Assembly (NCBI GenBank): GCA_030279155.1
Contig: CM059041.1
Location: forward strand, 19,294,708 to 19,358,707
DNA: 64,000 nt
From: Forsythia viridissima
Taxonomy: Eukaryota; Streptophyta; Magnoliopsida; Lamiales; Oleaceae
Direction of reading: 5' to 3'
The position numbers and the translations under genes are program-made. Below are positions 1-11,714 of this stretch, one piece after another; position 1 is the stretch's first letter, and every line of letters starts with the position of its first letter. The notes below the pieces were generated by a model. That model worked only from the letters and a program-made list of their open reading frames with translations. It ran no database searches and was not told the DNA's origin.

Positions 1-3000
1 GAGTGAAATTCTTATGACAAGCAAAAGCAAGAAGCATGCGAATTGATTCTAATCTAGCAACTGGTGTAAAAATTTCTTCGAAATCAATGCCTTCTTCTTG
101 ATTGTAACCTTGAGCCACTAATCTAGTTTTGTTACGCACAATTATACTATTTTCATCTTGTTTGTTTCGAAAAACCCATTTTGTGCCAATTACGGTTTGT
201 GAATTTGGTCTAGCAGCTAAATCTCAAACATGATTTCTTTCAAATTGATTTAGTTCATCTTGCATAGCTAGAATCTAAACTTCATCAAACTCGGCTTCTT
301 TAAAATTCTTTGGCTCGATTTGTAAAAGAAAGGCACAATTGTTATAAAAATTTCTAGAAGAATTTTTTGTGCTTACCCCTTTAGATGGATCACCCATGAT
401 GAGATCTTTTGGATGAAAAGGGACAAACCTCTATTCTTTAGGTAATGATGAAGTGTTAAGATCTTCATGAGGTTCTTCTTTATTTTGTTGCATAATCATT
501 TCCTCCTCATGTTGAATTTCAACGTTATTTGGATTCCCCTTGTCTTGATTTTGAACACTTAGTTGTTCAAATGGAATTTCCAAATCTTCATCATTAATGA
601 CTTTTTCTTGTTCAATAGAGTTAGTTTCATCAAAGATCACATGCATGGATTCTTCAACTACTAAATTTCTTTTGTTAAAAACTCTAAAAGTTTTGCTAGT
701 AAATGAATATCCAAGAAAAATTCCAACATCGAATTTTGGATAAAATTTTTTCAAATTTTCTTTTGTGTTTAATATAAAGCATTTACACTCAAAAACTTAA
801 AAATATCCGATATTAGAAATTCTATTTTTTTAAAGCTCATATAGAGTTTTGGTTTTCTTTCGACTAATCAAAACTCTATTTAAAATATAGCATGAAGTAT
901 TTACGGCTTCGGTCTAAAAGTATTTTGGTAAATTATTTTCATATAACATGGTCCGAGCCATTTCTTGCAATGTTCGATTCTTCCTTTCTACTACACTATT
1001 TTGTTGAGGAGTTCTAGGAGCCGAAAATTATATTCATATCCATTTAATTTGCAAAACTCATCAAAATCTATATTTTCAAATTTTTCACCATGATCACTCT
1101 TAATTGTAGTAATGGTGTATCCCTTTTCATTTTGAACTCTTTTGCAAAAATGTTTAAATGCATTTAAAGCTTCATCTTTTAAATTTAAAAACACGACCCA
1201 TGTGAATCTTGAGAAATCATCAACAATAACAATAACAAATGCATAATATTTTCTACTTAAACTAGCGGTTCTAGAAGGAACAAATAAATTTATATGGAGA
1301 AGTTATAAAGGTCTTCTAGTATAAGATTGTAGTTTAAGTTTAAAAGAACTCTTTACTTGTTTTTCAAATTGACAAGCATCACAAATTTTATCTTTTTCAA
1401 GCTTCATATTTGGTAAACCTTTTACAAAACTATTTTTGGAGATTTTTAAAAGTAAGACTATGCTAACATGTCCTAATCTCCTATGCCATAACCAAGAATC
1501 ATCATTTATACTTGAAAGACATTTTATTTCTTTTTCAAGTTCAAATTCAATAGTTATGATATAAACATCCTTACTTCTGCTCCCCATGAACAATATCTCT
1601 TTAGATATAGCATCCTCAAAGAGGTATTTAGAAGAATCAAATTTAATGAGATAACCTTTATCACATAATTGACTTATACTAAGCAAGTTATGTTTAAGAT
1701 TATCAACTAATAAAATATTTTTAATAGAAAGAGAGGAATGATTACCAATATTTCCAATGCCTATGATTTTTTCTTTAGCATTGTCTCCAAAAGTCACATG
1801 ACCTCCATCTTTTCTTTTGAGACTTGATAGTAATGATCGATCACGCGTCATGTGTTTTGAACACCACTATCCAAGAACCAATTGCTCTTGACCTTTCGTG
1901 GTACCTACTCAAATAATTTTAATTTTTGATTTTTAGTACCCACATAAGTTTGGGTCCTTGATAGTGAGTGTTTGTAGATTCTTTTATCCACTTATGTTTC
2001 CTTTCAAAGTATAATCTCTTTTTAGTTGAACAATTATAAGCAACATGACCAATTTTCTTACAAAAACTACAAGTTATGTTTTGTTGAGAAAAATTAGATG
2101 ATTTCACAAATATGGTTTCAATAGATTTTTGTTTCAAGAGAGGTTTATATCCAATTCCTCCTTTGTTGAACACACATTTTTGCTCACTAAGCATTAATTC
2201 AAAATTTTTCTTTCCTTGGGTAAACTTGTGAATAATGCTTGTTAAATCAACCATTTTTTTTTCAATGAAACATTTTCTTTAATTAAAGATTTATGATCAT
2301 CCTTTTCTTTTTTAAAGTCCTTTTGTGCAATTAAGAGTTACTTGACTACTTTTTTCAATAATGAGTGTTTATTGTTAAGAATAGAGTATTTTGAAATAAG
2401 TTTCTCAAATTCCTCAAGAATTTCATCATAAGAAGTAGATAAGTTAATATAAGAGTCGTTGTTATTTGTACTTACCTCATCCTCAATAGCCATTAAGCAC
2501 ATGTTGGCGATTTCTTCTTGAACTTCATCTTTTCGATATCATCTTCATCACTATCGTCCCATGTAACTTGAAGAGCTTTCTTTTTGGTGAACTTCTTTTT
2601 GTTCGAGCATTCGGTCCTCTTATGACCAGGTTTGTCATCAATGTTCCATATAGCTTCTCCAATGGATAAGTGTTGACATTTTTTGTATTCTCTATCAACA
2701 TTCTCAAGGAGTTCCAATCTTCCGAAAGAGACCTAAGCATTTTACTCACAAGTTTACCATTAGTAAACTTTCAATCAAAACCTTTAAGGCCATTAATAAT
2801 ATCAGTAAAGTGAGTAATCATATCGACAATAGGTTTATCTTGCTTCATAAAGAAGTTTTCAAAATCTTTTGTCAATAGATTTATCTTAGTTTCTTTAACC
2901 TTGTTAGTACCTAAATAAGTTGTCTCTAATGCATGTCAAATATCAAATGCAGAATCACATGTGCTAATACGATTAAACTCATTTTTATCTAAAGCACAAT

Positions 3001-3187
3001 AAAGTATGTTTTTGGCTCTAGCATTCAAAGATAATTTTCTTTTATCCGTTTCATCATATTCTTCTATAGGCTTAGGAATAGTTTGGTCTGATTTATCATC
3101 AACTTTAATAATTTTTGTTGGCACATATGGACCAAACTCAATGACTTCCCAAATTTTATAATCAATAGATTGAATATAAATCATCAT
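1..3187 (-). pseudogene. Decayed Ty1/copia gag-pol (partial, runs off window start)
   Basis: Read on the minus strand, the frames follow copia order. Gag pieces lie at 2493-3187. A CCHC zinc knuckle (CSFCKKIGHVAYNC) is in 1919-2254. A protease/GAG-pre-integrase block at 1303-1851 contains WLWHRRLGHVS. Integrase core remnants with IKSDHGEKFEN are at 991-1194. The integrase C-terminal part is at 431-754 (FDVGIFLGYS, VEESMHVIFDE). The start of the copia reverse transcriptase is at 1-430, where the complement reads VIGTKWVFRNK and later GIDFEEIFTPVARLESIR. Frameshifts and stops separate the blocks, so no polyprotein can be made. The rest of RT, RNase H and the second LTR lie outside the window. 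Family assignment is firm because the integrase precedes RT and the motifs are typical; I did not assign a lineage. Confidence 0.9.
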
Positions 3188-3317
3188 TCTAGTTTTCTAA
3201 AAAATGTAGTGTGTGCCATTAAAGAAGAGAGTACGATTTGTAGAGTGTCCCTCAAGACTTTGAATATTTTGGTTAGTCATAACTCAAGATTGTATAATAA
3301 AAAAAAATGAGCAACTT

Positions 3318-3329
3318 GATCTGATACCA
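3318..3329 (-). other. Primer binding site of the copia element
   Basis: The complement reads TGGTATCAGATC, close to the TGGTATCAGAGC site complementary to initiator tRNA-Met that plant copia elements use. It lies two bases inside the LTR boundary at 3332. It fixes the element's orientation (minus) and the LTR edge. Confidence 0.8.
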
Positions 3330-3331
3330 AT

Positions 3332-4493
3332 TGATAGCCCAAGAATAACTAACCAAGCGTGGGGTGAATTGGTTTTCTCAAACTTTTTCGAATAATATTC
3401 TCAAAATATAATTTTTAAGAAATAAAAATTAATCGACAAAAATATAAGCACAATATAAGCAAATAAAAGAGAAGAGAGAGTGCAAACAATATTTTTATGG
3501 AGGTTCGATCCAACCAATGATCTACGTCCTCCGTTACCAAGCTCTCCAACATGAGCACGGCCTTTCCACTATTTTGATTGACTTATGGTGCAATCAAAAT
3601 ATTTACAATGTATCCGGTGACTTACAAATAATGAGCACCGATCCTTATATAATATTGAGCTTTTAAGGGACCTCAATATGACCTAAAAATATAAAGAGAT
3701 TGATTTGAGTATTTCTCTCTTGATGAATAATAAATACAAGTTTAGTTCTAAGAGAGACTAACACTTTAATGAATATCAATAGATGAGGAAAGCTCAAGTG
3801 TTAGAAGAAAACTTTGTTGAGAATGACGAATCCAAAGTTTGATTTGATCAAACAAAGTTTTTCAATGAATGACATTAAATATATAAATGCAATAAAGCTT
3901 TGAATGAAGTTTTTCAATATGATTCTCTCTATAAATGCTTTTGTAAGTGTTGTTGAATGATAATAAATGAAGTGGTATTTATAGAGATGAATTTTTGTCA
4001 CTTTCTGTTGAAATAGATGACCAGACGGTCGACTGGTCAGATGGTCAGAACTAGACGTTGGAACTGCAAAAAATTAGAACAGACAATTTTTGAAAAGTGA
4101 CGGTCAGACGGTCGACCAGTTCATCAAACGGACGACCGTTTTCACAGTTTTGAAAAATTAATTTTTGACTTTGATAAAAATATTTTATGCAAGTGATAAT
4201 GACATACAGTTTGTGCATAAAAATATTTTTGAGCTTTCATTCATTTAATTGCTAAAAATCAAAGAGTTAATACCTTTACAATTTTATCTAAAAATCTATT
4301 CTTCGATCTTGATTCTCGAATCTTGAATTTTGGATATTGGGACACTTGAACTCTTGTATTGATTTTGAATTGATCTTGACATTGCATGAGAGTTCGATTT
4401 GTAGTGCTTTGAATATTACTTGAAAAAGAGATTGTTAGTAAACGCAACTAATTTATTTGTTATAATCAAAACATTAAGGTCTAAAGTTAACCA
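3332..4493 (-). repeat. 5' LTR of the copia element
   Basis: The inner edge is set by the adjacent primer binding site and begins TGATAG on the plus strand. The outer edge is placed at the CA at 4492-4493 and is less certain, because the partner LTR and its target duplication are outside the window. A TATATAA box on the minus strand at 3646-3652 would drive transcription into the element. Frames in this stretch are not coding. Confidence 0.6.
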
Positions 4494-4781
4494 TAGGTGA
4501 ACAGATTGGTCCTCCATAGCAGAATTTCTCCAACAATGATACAGATTCACTTTTGAAATTTGCTGACGTGGCACCCTTTTGTTGAGTTGGATAAATGCCA
4601 ACATCTGATTGGTGTCATGTGTTTGCGTATGTATTTTTCGTCATCCTCTTATAACGGTTATTTAATGGGTGATGGATGGTAGACAAATTCCAAATTTGAG
4701 TGAGTTATTAGCGATACTTCAAAGTACAGTGAATAAATATTAACAAGGTGAAAGTTCAGTGAGTATTTGTTAAATTTACCC
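4494..4781. repeat. Fragment related to the Mutator-like inverted repeat found at 60423-61623
   Basis: The stretch ends in TTAAATTTACCC, the reverse complement of the outer end of the foldback element at 60423. It also contains the shared phrases GTGATGGATGG and gtgagttatt/gtgagtattt-like repeats in the same order. It is a diverged, partial relative; no second terminus or target duplication was found. Confidence 0.4.
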
Positions 4782-5094
4782 TAGACTTTTATTAAAGACT
4801 TTGGTAGACTTCTATAAACTTTCATTTTTTTTTTAATGTTAAGCTAAATTTTTATACACTATAATTAATATTATTTTAAGTAACTTCTCATATGTGTAAA
4901 TCATCAACAACGTATGTAATTAAAAACTCAAAGTATATTTCTCATGTCAATAAAAATATTTATTAACAAATATAAAAAGATTTAAGTCACATCAATTAAA
5001 TTAACAAATAACATAAATCCCAAGAATTAATAACATTTTAGTAATGTTCAATAAAAAAATATCAAATATTACCAAAATCACTCCACATATCAGC

Positions 5095-5924
5095 TCATAT
5101 AGTAGCCCTCCATGCATTAGCATTTTCTCTTTCTTGTTCTTGACTCTCAAAAAATGGTCCAAAATCTTCTTCTTTGTTAATTGATGAAGCTTCATTATCA
5201 GGTTCAACTGGAAATTCATCAAAACGACACTCTTTGCGAAGAAATTTGTGTAATCTTGCACAAGCTAATACTAGCTCCGCTTGTGTACGATATGGAAATA
5301 GAGAAGATGTTTTGAAAATTGTGAACCGTGATTTAAATATACCAAATATCCTCTCAACTACGTTCCTCAAGGAAGCATGTCGAAGATTAAACAACTCTTT
5401 TGCATTTTCAGGGTCATGACCTTGACCAGCAAAATCTTGAAAATGATAGCGGGTACCACGAAAAGGAGCTAAGAATTGACGTCGATTAGGAAATCTACAA
5501 TCTACCAAAAAATATTTAGCTACACATAAATATTTGGACAATTAGCAAGAAACTTATAACATGTATAATCATGAACAAGAAAAACATAAAATTAAAGAAA
5601 AATAGATTAATGGCATTATAAAGTCGTACTTTGTGGCACTTTAAGTCCGTTTCTCCTTGTTAAAGTATCACTCAACACCTTAGAATCATGTGTCGTTCCC
5701 TCCCACCCATTAAGCACATATATAAATTCTAAATCAAAGTTACAAGCAGCTAAAAGTTTTTGCAAAATTATTCCATTGCGATTCTATAGCTTCTTGTATT
5801 ACGTCCACTTACCATTGCTGGAATATGAGTGCCGTCAATAGCTCCAATGCATTTCTGAAACAATAAAACAATACAAATAAATAAATAATGAGAACACTAA
5901 CAAAAATAAATAATAAAATAAATA

Positions 5925-6008
<84 letters not shown>

Positions 6009-6584
6009 TTCATCACTTACTTTAAAGTAAGGGTAGAATCTTGTACTTTCCCTTATTTTTTCTGGCACTGTAGATCCCGGTTTAGCCATTATATTTACTG
6101 CAAATTTGTTTAATGTCTGTAAAATCTTGTTAGAACTTCGGCTAGTAGTGAAATGCAATCGACCAAATTTTTGATGAATTAAGCAATATCGAGTATTTTA
6201 ACCAACAATGAGTAGGAATGTTGCAAGCATTTCTTCAATACAAATATACCTCGTATCCTGTAAGGGTGTTTTTTCTCTAATGATGTTGATTAATTTTAGA
6301 AACATATCGGGATACATTCTATAAACTTGTTGAAAGTTCTCTAGATCCTCTTTTAATATTATATATATATAATTATATACATATCTAGTTTTTGGTCTCC
6401 TAGTTAGTGAATGTTTGACATGTTCGCGACCCATATTAGTTATATGATCATTTAACACGTAGAGAATTGCTTGAATTGCCAGCCATGAATGCCTAATGGT
6501 TTCATATAATGCTTCTTCCTTCTCATCTTCTTCAATCTCGGCCATTTCTATTTCATGTTCTTCATGCATGTTGACATTAGACAT
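5095..6584 (-). pseudogene. PIF/Harbinger transposase (DDE_4 type), broken
   Basis: The order on the minus strand is an N-terminal acidic region and helical part (6584-6198), a middle segment (6158-6020, LHFTTSRSSNKILQTLNKF then STRFYPYFK), a catalytic segment reading KCIGAIDGTHIPAM (about 5860-5810, first Asp), a segment with NGWEGTTHDSKVLSDTL (about 5740-5650, second Asp), and a C-terminal part (5541-5095) with YFLVDCRFPNRR, LAPFRGTRYH and LRNVVERIFGIFKSRF (probable catalytic Glu). The breaks between blocks could be introns plus decay. A long AAT microsatellite sits in one of them. The family is known to cut and paste with TWA target sites. The catalytic motifs survive, but the reading frame appears interrupted. 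Confidence 0.85.
5923..6008. repeat. (AAT)n microsatellite
   Basis: About 28 uninterrupted AAT units lie inside the transposase region. On the minus strand they give a spurious run of isoleucines in an open frame, which is not coding. Confidence 0.95.
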
Positions 6585-6804
6585 TATATAAATAGAAGCA
6601 CCTAAAAAAAATTAAAACTTAAAGACATACACAAAGAAAATAACAATGTTATGTAAAAACGAAATAAGTATTACTAATTCAATATACAATCAATAAAAAA
6701 ACTCAAAAACTGTAGAATTTGATACTATTTCAAAGTTAAAAAATCTATAAACAATAGATTAACAATCCAAAACTATAAAATTTAGTACTAATCATATCTG
6801 AAAA

Positions 6805-7860
6805 ATGCTTCTTTTCAATTTAAATATTATCCATTTAGAACGCTCTTTTGGTGTTATGTTCAAGAACTCAGACTTCTTTGCTCTGGTATTAAGCAAATCA
6901 AGGGCCTTGAAACGAGCATCATCATCCAAGTTTGGAATTTCCTTGATAACATTCCAACAAGTATGCTCTCTAGTATCAATTGATTCAGTAGCATGGGTGA
7001 TCTTGTCAATAGTATGAGTGAGCTTGTTTATAACATCTGATTGGGTACTTTTGGGATCAAACGAGTTCGATTTTGCTTCAAATTCGATTCTATTTCATTT
7101 TCAATTTGTTGGGAAAACCTCTGAACTTGTAGGCTTAGGAGGTAATGGTTGAGTAGATTGCCCAAGAGATGGTGACTGGTAAAAAGGGATTTGTATAAAT
7201 GCCTCACTATCAAAATCATACATAAAATCATCTATTAAACCACCAATGTCTCTTTCTTCTTCTATCTCTAATGTTCTTGCATCAGTGTCATCCCCTAGTG
7301 CAATTGCGTGTGTCCCGACAGCAATTGCACTTCCAACTGCAAATTCTCAAATCTTCACAATCAGTAACTTCTATCTCCAGAATGAGACTATCCAAGAAAA
7401 AAATAATTATAAGTGCTAACGTATAAAACGTACACATCATTAATATTTTTAAATGTTAAATACTTCTTTTAATAAAAAAAACTCACCGTAAAGTACTCCT
7501 CTCATACTTCATCACTAGCAGAATTTTTTCGTTACGTAGGATCCCATCCAAACCCAGAGTTATGACGCATAAGTTTAGAATATTTGTTGTACTGTTTTTT
7601 AAACCACTTCACACGACTTTTATATTGGACATAATTCTTTTCAATCCCAAGCTTTTCATTAAGATAGTGAAGTATATGTTTTTCTACAGTTATCTTGCTC
7701 AATAAGCCATTACTATCACGTCATCCACGAGTGGCAACATCAACCATGAGTTTTAGCAGTTCATTGCTATCTTCCCATGTCCATTTCTCATATTTCTCCG
7801 TACCTCTTTCATGAATTTTGTCATTTCCTTGTACTGAATCTCTCATTAACTCTATTGCGA
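6805..7860 (-). pseudogene. Myb/SANT-like protein of the PIF/Harbinger element, broken
   Basis: The N-terminal part (about 7860-7480) reads YEKWTWEDSNELLKLMVDV, then ILHYLNEKLGIEKNY and YKSRVKWFKKQYNKYSKL, then SGFGWDP. This is the trihelix/Myb-SANT-like domain (Myb_DNA-bind_3 type) common in plant PIF partner proteins and L10-interacting-MYB-like proteins. A C-terminal part (about 7045-6805) reads IDTREHTCWNVIKEIPNLDD and ARFKALDLLNTRAKKSEF. In-frame stops occur just after DVATRG (near 7720) and after GFGWDPT (near 7540), so the copy is dead. In active relatives the protein binds DNA and partners the transposase. Confidence 0.75.
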
Positions 7861-8022
7861 GATTGTACATGCAATGCATTAAAAAATTAAAAATATAAAA
7901 AATTTAGAGTAGACTTTACATTACTGTTAAGAAAAAACAAAATATTACATGTTGAACAATAAGAAATAATCAAATAAAATAATTTTATTTTGTGAGCAAA
8001 TAATAAACAATAAAAAATAATT

Positions 8023-8026
<4 letters not shown>

Positions 8027-8093
<67 letters not shown>
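8027..8093. repeat. (AT)n microsatellite, left half of the Helitron target site
   Basis: An uninterrupted AT run ends exactly at the Helitron 5' terminus. It continues as tatatatatatatgtatata from 16994, immediately after the Helitron 3' terminus. Confidence 0.95.
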
Positions 8094-8096
<3 letters not shown>

Positions 8097-8110
8097 TAAC
8101 TATAATAAAA

Positions 8111-9350
8111 GTGTCAATGACCCATTTACTATTCACTCTTTCAACCAATACGACACCGTTCTGGATGCAGCGTTATTTTCACTCTCCACCACCAAACCCA
8201 ATCCGCGTTCTTCCTTCTCAATCCAAAGCCGCGTTCTACCTTTTCAATCCAAAGCCGCGTTCTCAGACCCTTCATCTTTTCTCTCTTTTGAGACCCAGCA
8301 AACCCGAGTGTATTGGTGATTTTTGGTTCGATCCTGATCTATCTCAATCCGAAATCAGTCCTACTTTGCTGGCGTTTCTCTTTTTCCAGGTGAGAGAACC
8401 CTAGAACAGCGATTGCTTGCGATTTTCGTTTGACCTAGATCCATTCGAAAATCAGAAATTTGAACTCTTTGTTTGACCGAGAACCATCCGAAATCACAAA
8501 CTAATATTTATCGGTAAAGCATTTTCAAGTTTGGGTTTTGTTTTGTGGTCCATGTTAAAAAAAAATAGCAAAAATTCCCAGATCTACTCATATTAATGTC
8601 GTTTTGAGGTTATTTGTGGAGTTTGGTGTTCGTTACACTGTTTTTTCTTCTCTTCTCTGCCGTATCTGTGGATTTATAGGTATGAAACCTTATAGGTTTT
8701 TTTTCCGTCTTCTTCATTAGTTAGAATTTTTTTTTTGCATGTTTATTTATAGTTTAAGATACTATGCAACAATAAAATCTGGTAATTTATTTTTTCTGCT
8801 TAATTTTTATGCATACTTGCTGTATTTTTGTGTTGTAATCATTAGTCAAAACCGAGCTACCTTTAAAACTTTGAAAACAGGAAGCAAAGTGTGAACAGAT
8901 GGTTCTCTTGGCCTGGAAGTCATTTTGCAGGTACCTTCTTATTGAATTGAATTTGAGCATATGCATATGTTCTTCGTACTTCTTAATGTCACACAACTCT
9001 AAAATCGCCGTATTTGCTAACTCTATTTACAAACTTAACTCAATTATACATGCTATTACAAAAACAGTTGTCTGTCCTTCTATCTTTGATAAATACACGA
9101 ACTCCTCGGGGAATAAATCATTCCACACTCAGTTTACATGAAATATCTCTGCCATCTGTAAGTAGCATTTCCCTTACTGCTGAGTTTGGTTTTCTTCTAC
9201 AATTGCAAATTATTATTATTATTAAGAAGTTGTGTTTATTACTAAGTTTAATTCTGTTCCTACATGAATCTGAGCCACAACACGTTATCTTGAACATGTC
9301 TGCTTTGCCTTTCCTATGTTGTGCTCAGTGCTCCTCTTAAAAAATGACCT
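8111..9350 (+). other. Probable captured gene 5' region, source unknown
   Basis: A 97-codon open frame (8111-8404) lies in pyrimidine-rich DNA with short internal repeats (caaagccgcgttct twice near 8225-8255). It resembles a 5' leader rather than a coding exon and is followed by a possible splice donor near 8390. Another short open stretch near 9060-9160 reads TRTPRGINHSTLSLHEIS. I could not match either to a family. They are listed as possible captured DNA only. Confidence 0.25.
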
Positions 9351-9641
9351 ACCTGAACATGTGGATTACAATTGGAAGATGCCATGGTTCAAGTAACTTA
9401 CTTTATGCTATTACTCAATCTCCTCCATCCTTTGATCTTGATGGCATAGAAATTTTCAATATTTACTTTGGATAATGAATTGTTTAGATCACTTTTGGAA
9501 GATCTGTTGGGCATCAATATTTAAATAAATGTTGTGATGTACCACTTTCGAGATCAATTACTTGTTTGTGTGGAGTTCGAATTGCAACATTTTCGCCTCT
9601 CTTCTGTATTTTTTTATTGTGAGACTCGAATTAGAACTGTC

Positions 9642-10339
9642 TAGGCATGGTAATGGGCCGAGCCGAGCCGAGCCGGCTCGGCCCATAAAATACGAGCTCG
9701 GCTCGCCCAAAGGGACGAGCCGAGCTCGGCTCGTTTGGGGACGAGCCGAGCCCGAGCTCGGCTCGTCCCCGAAATGTGAGCTCGGTTCGGCCCACGAGCT
9801 CGTGGGCCGAACGGGCCGAGCCGAGCTGCCCACGAGCTCGGCTCGGCCCTCAAAAAAAATTTTTGTTTTTTTTTTAAATTTTGAAAATGAGAGAAAAATA
9901 CAATATCGAGTATATTTTATGTTGAAAATTAAAGATTGAAAATCCTTTTCTTTAGAATAAGAGTATTTATAGAAAAATAATGAAATTAAAAAACAAAATA
10001 TTAAAAAAAAAACAAAAAAAATGGTGTAATTCACGAGCCACGAGCCGAGCCGGCTCGTGGCTCGTGATTTTGGGCTCGTGGGCTCGTGTCCACGAGCCCA
10101 AACGAGCCGAGCTCGTGGGCTCGTTCCCACGAGCCCAACGAGCCGAGCTCGTGGGCGAGCCCACGAGCCGGCTCGTTTTTTGGCCGAGCCGAGCTCGGCT
10201 CGGCCCTCTTTTTTTTTTTGAGCTCGGCCCTAGCTCGTGCTCGTCTCTCGACGAGCCCGAGCCCGAGTCCGAGCTGGGCCGAGCTTTTACGAGCCGAGCC
10301 GACGAGCCCACGAGCCGACGAGCTTTTTTGCCACCCCTA
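9642..10339. mobile_element. hAT-type MITE with GAGCCGAGC subterminal arrays
   Basis: The 698-bp element is flanked by the exact 8-bp direct repeat gaactgtc (9634-9641 and 10340-10347), the target duplication size of hAT transposons. The ends are TAGGCATGG on the left and CCACCCCTA on the right, an imperfect inverted pair. Both halves are packed with variants of GAGCCGAGCTCGGCTC in both orientations and can fold extensively. The centre (about 9850-10030) is A/T-rich. The many overlapping open frames rich in Arg, Ser, Glu and Pro come from the repeats and are not genes. Confidence 0.85.
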
Positions 10340-10446
10340 GAACTGTCTTGCTTTGTGACAGTGTAGCTATGAAATAAAATATTTCTGTATGGAATATTTG
10401 AATGACATGGTTAGAAATCTGAATATGAAAACTTTTGTAACAAAAG

Positions 10447-11211
10447 AAGCCCATGACAATGGAGCAAGTCTTATCAGATCATGATAGTGAGGATGAAGTC
10501 AATAAGGATATATATTGAAGATAGAAGGTATGTTTGTCTCATTATAAATAAGCCAATTATTTTCCATTTCTAAGATATTGGTTTAGCATATGCTTATGGC
10601 CTTCTTCTAAGCAATTGCATTTGCATTTGCTTGAGGATTATGTTGTGTATCAAATATATAGAGTAATTAGAATATCTTCTAGAAGCAAATGGAACCAACT
10701 TGATGAGCAGGATTATACTATTTTTTTTTTAACAAAAGCTGTGTAGCAACTTATCCCATTCATGCTAAAAACACATTGCAATTTGGAATAGACTAAGGTT
10801 TTTCCATGTATTCCCTATAAATGCATATATCAATCCTAAATCAATTTTTAACAGTCTCGAACCCAGTAGGGCTTAGATTAAGAATTTTCAATGTTTAAAC
10901 ATATATTGTAAGAATTTTAATTGAACTTCTATAATTACAAAGAGTAGCAAGGCATATGATGCACTTATGATTTAATTGAGGTAGGTGAACATAGAGGCAC
11001 CTTAAGTTCTTTGACGCCATCGTTCTTTTAAATTTAGTATATTTATTCCTCAGTATGAGGATTTTTATTTTATTTTATTTGATTGATGAATTTATCATTT
11101 TCTTGGTATTCAATACACTAAGATGATACAGATGATTGAAGACCTCGTGGATGTTACCGAAGATGAGAAGCAAATGACACATCTTTGGAATTCTTTTGTG
11201 AGAAAGCAAAG
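10447..11211 (+). pseudogene. Captured VEFS-box Polycomb gene fragment (EMF2/VRN2 type)
   Basis: Two exons with preserved splice sites are visible. Exon 10447-10527 reads KPMTMEQVLSDHDSEDEV and ends at a GT donor. Exon 11132-11211 follows an AG acceptor, reads MIEDLVDVTEDEKQMTHLW then NSFVRKQ, and ends at GTGAGG. This is the start of the VEFS box of plant Su(z)12 homologues, which in the intact protein binds the E(z)-type methyltransferase of PRC2. The first exon has a one-base frame loss before its donor, and the rest of the VEFS box was not found. Intron retention means the fragment was copied from genomic DNA, not from mRNA. Confidence 0.8.
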
Positions 11212-11714
11212 GTGAGGGATTTATGGATTGCTTTCTCTCTTTCATTTCGTTTTGTAAAGACCATATTGAACTACCACAACTAGAAGTTAAAGTTGTTATA
11301 TGGGATAATATTTATTTACTATTGAACATGTTCCCTCACATGTAGACTCGATTCATTTTTGTAAACAATTTGCTGCATATTTACTTAATTTTATATGATA
11401 AGCCAAAAGGAAAAAAAATGAAAAAGACATATTTGGGCATGTATAGAGTATATAAGTTTTTTTTTTTTTTTGGTCCTTTTGGAGGCTGTCTTTCTCATGA
11501 TTCTTCTTCTATTGATTTTCTCTAAAAATAGTTGCTTATCTATGTGAATTTTTAAATTATCATTATATTAATGTAGTTATGTAATTATCTATCTTAGAAA
11601 GTATCATTTTCTATAGTTTTTATTTTAACATATTTCTATAAAAAAATTACTATTTACTTGTAATAACCTCTGCTTCTGATTTGTGTATGCACGCATCTGA
11701 TTTGTTATGCAGGT

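Larger units (their letters stand above)
4782..8093 (-). mobile_element. Decayed PIF/Harbinger DNA transposon
   Basis: This interval holds a degenerate PIF/Harbinger transposase and, upstream on the same strand, the Myb/SANT-like second protein these transposons carry. I could not identify matching terminal inverted repeats. The left end looks truncated by the fragment at 4494-4781. The right flank is an (AT)n tract interrupted by a Helitron, so the original right end may lie beyond 16994. Repeats of the type aaagactttggtagacttc occur at 4790-4830, and similar agtctttaaaagtctc repeats occur at 17740-17890. Confidence 0.6.

Noticed and set aside
5923..6008. Poly-isoleucine membrane-like segment in a minus-strand frame
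   Set aside because: It is a translation of an AAT microsatellite.
9558..10366. Several overlapping open frames of 70-190 codons on both strands, rich in Arg, Ser, Pro and Glu
   Set aside because: They read through the GAGCCGAGC arrays of the hAT MITE and its A/T centre. Long frames on both strands are expected from such repeats.
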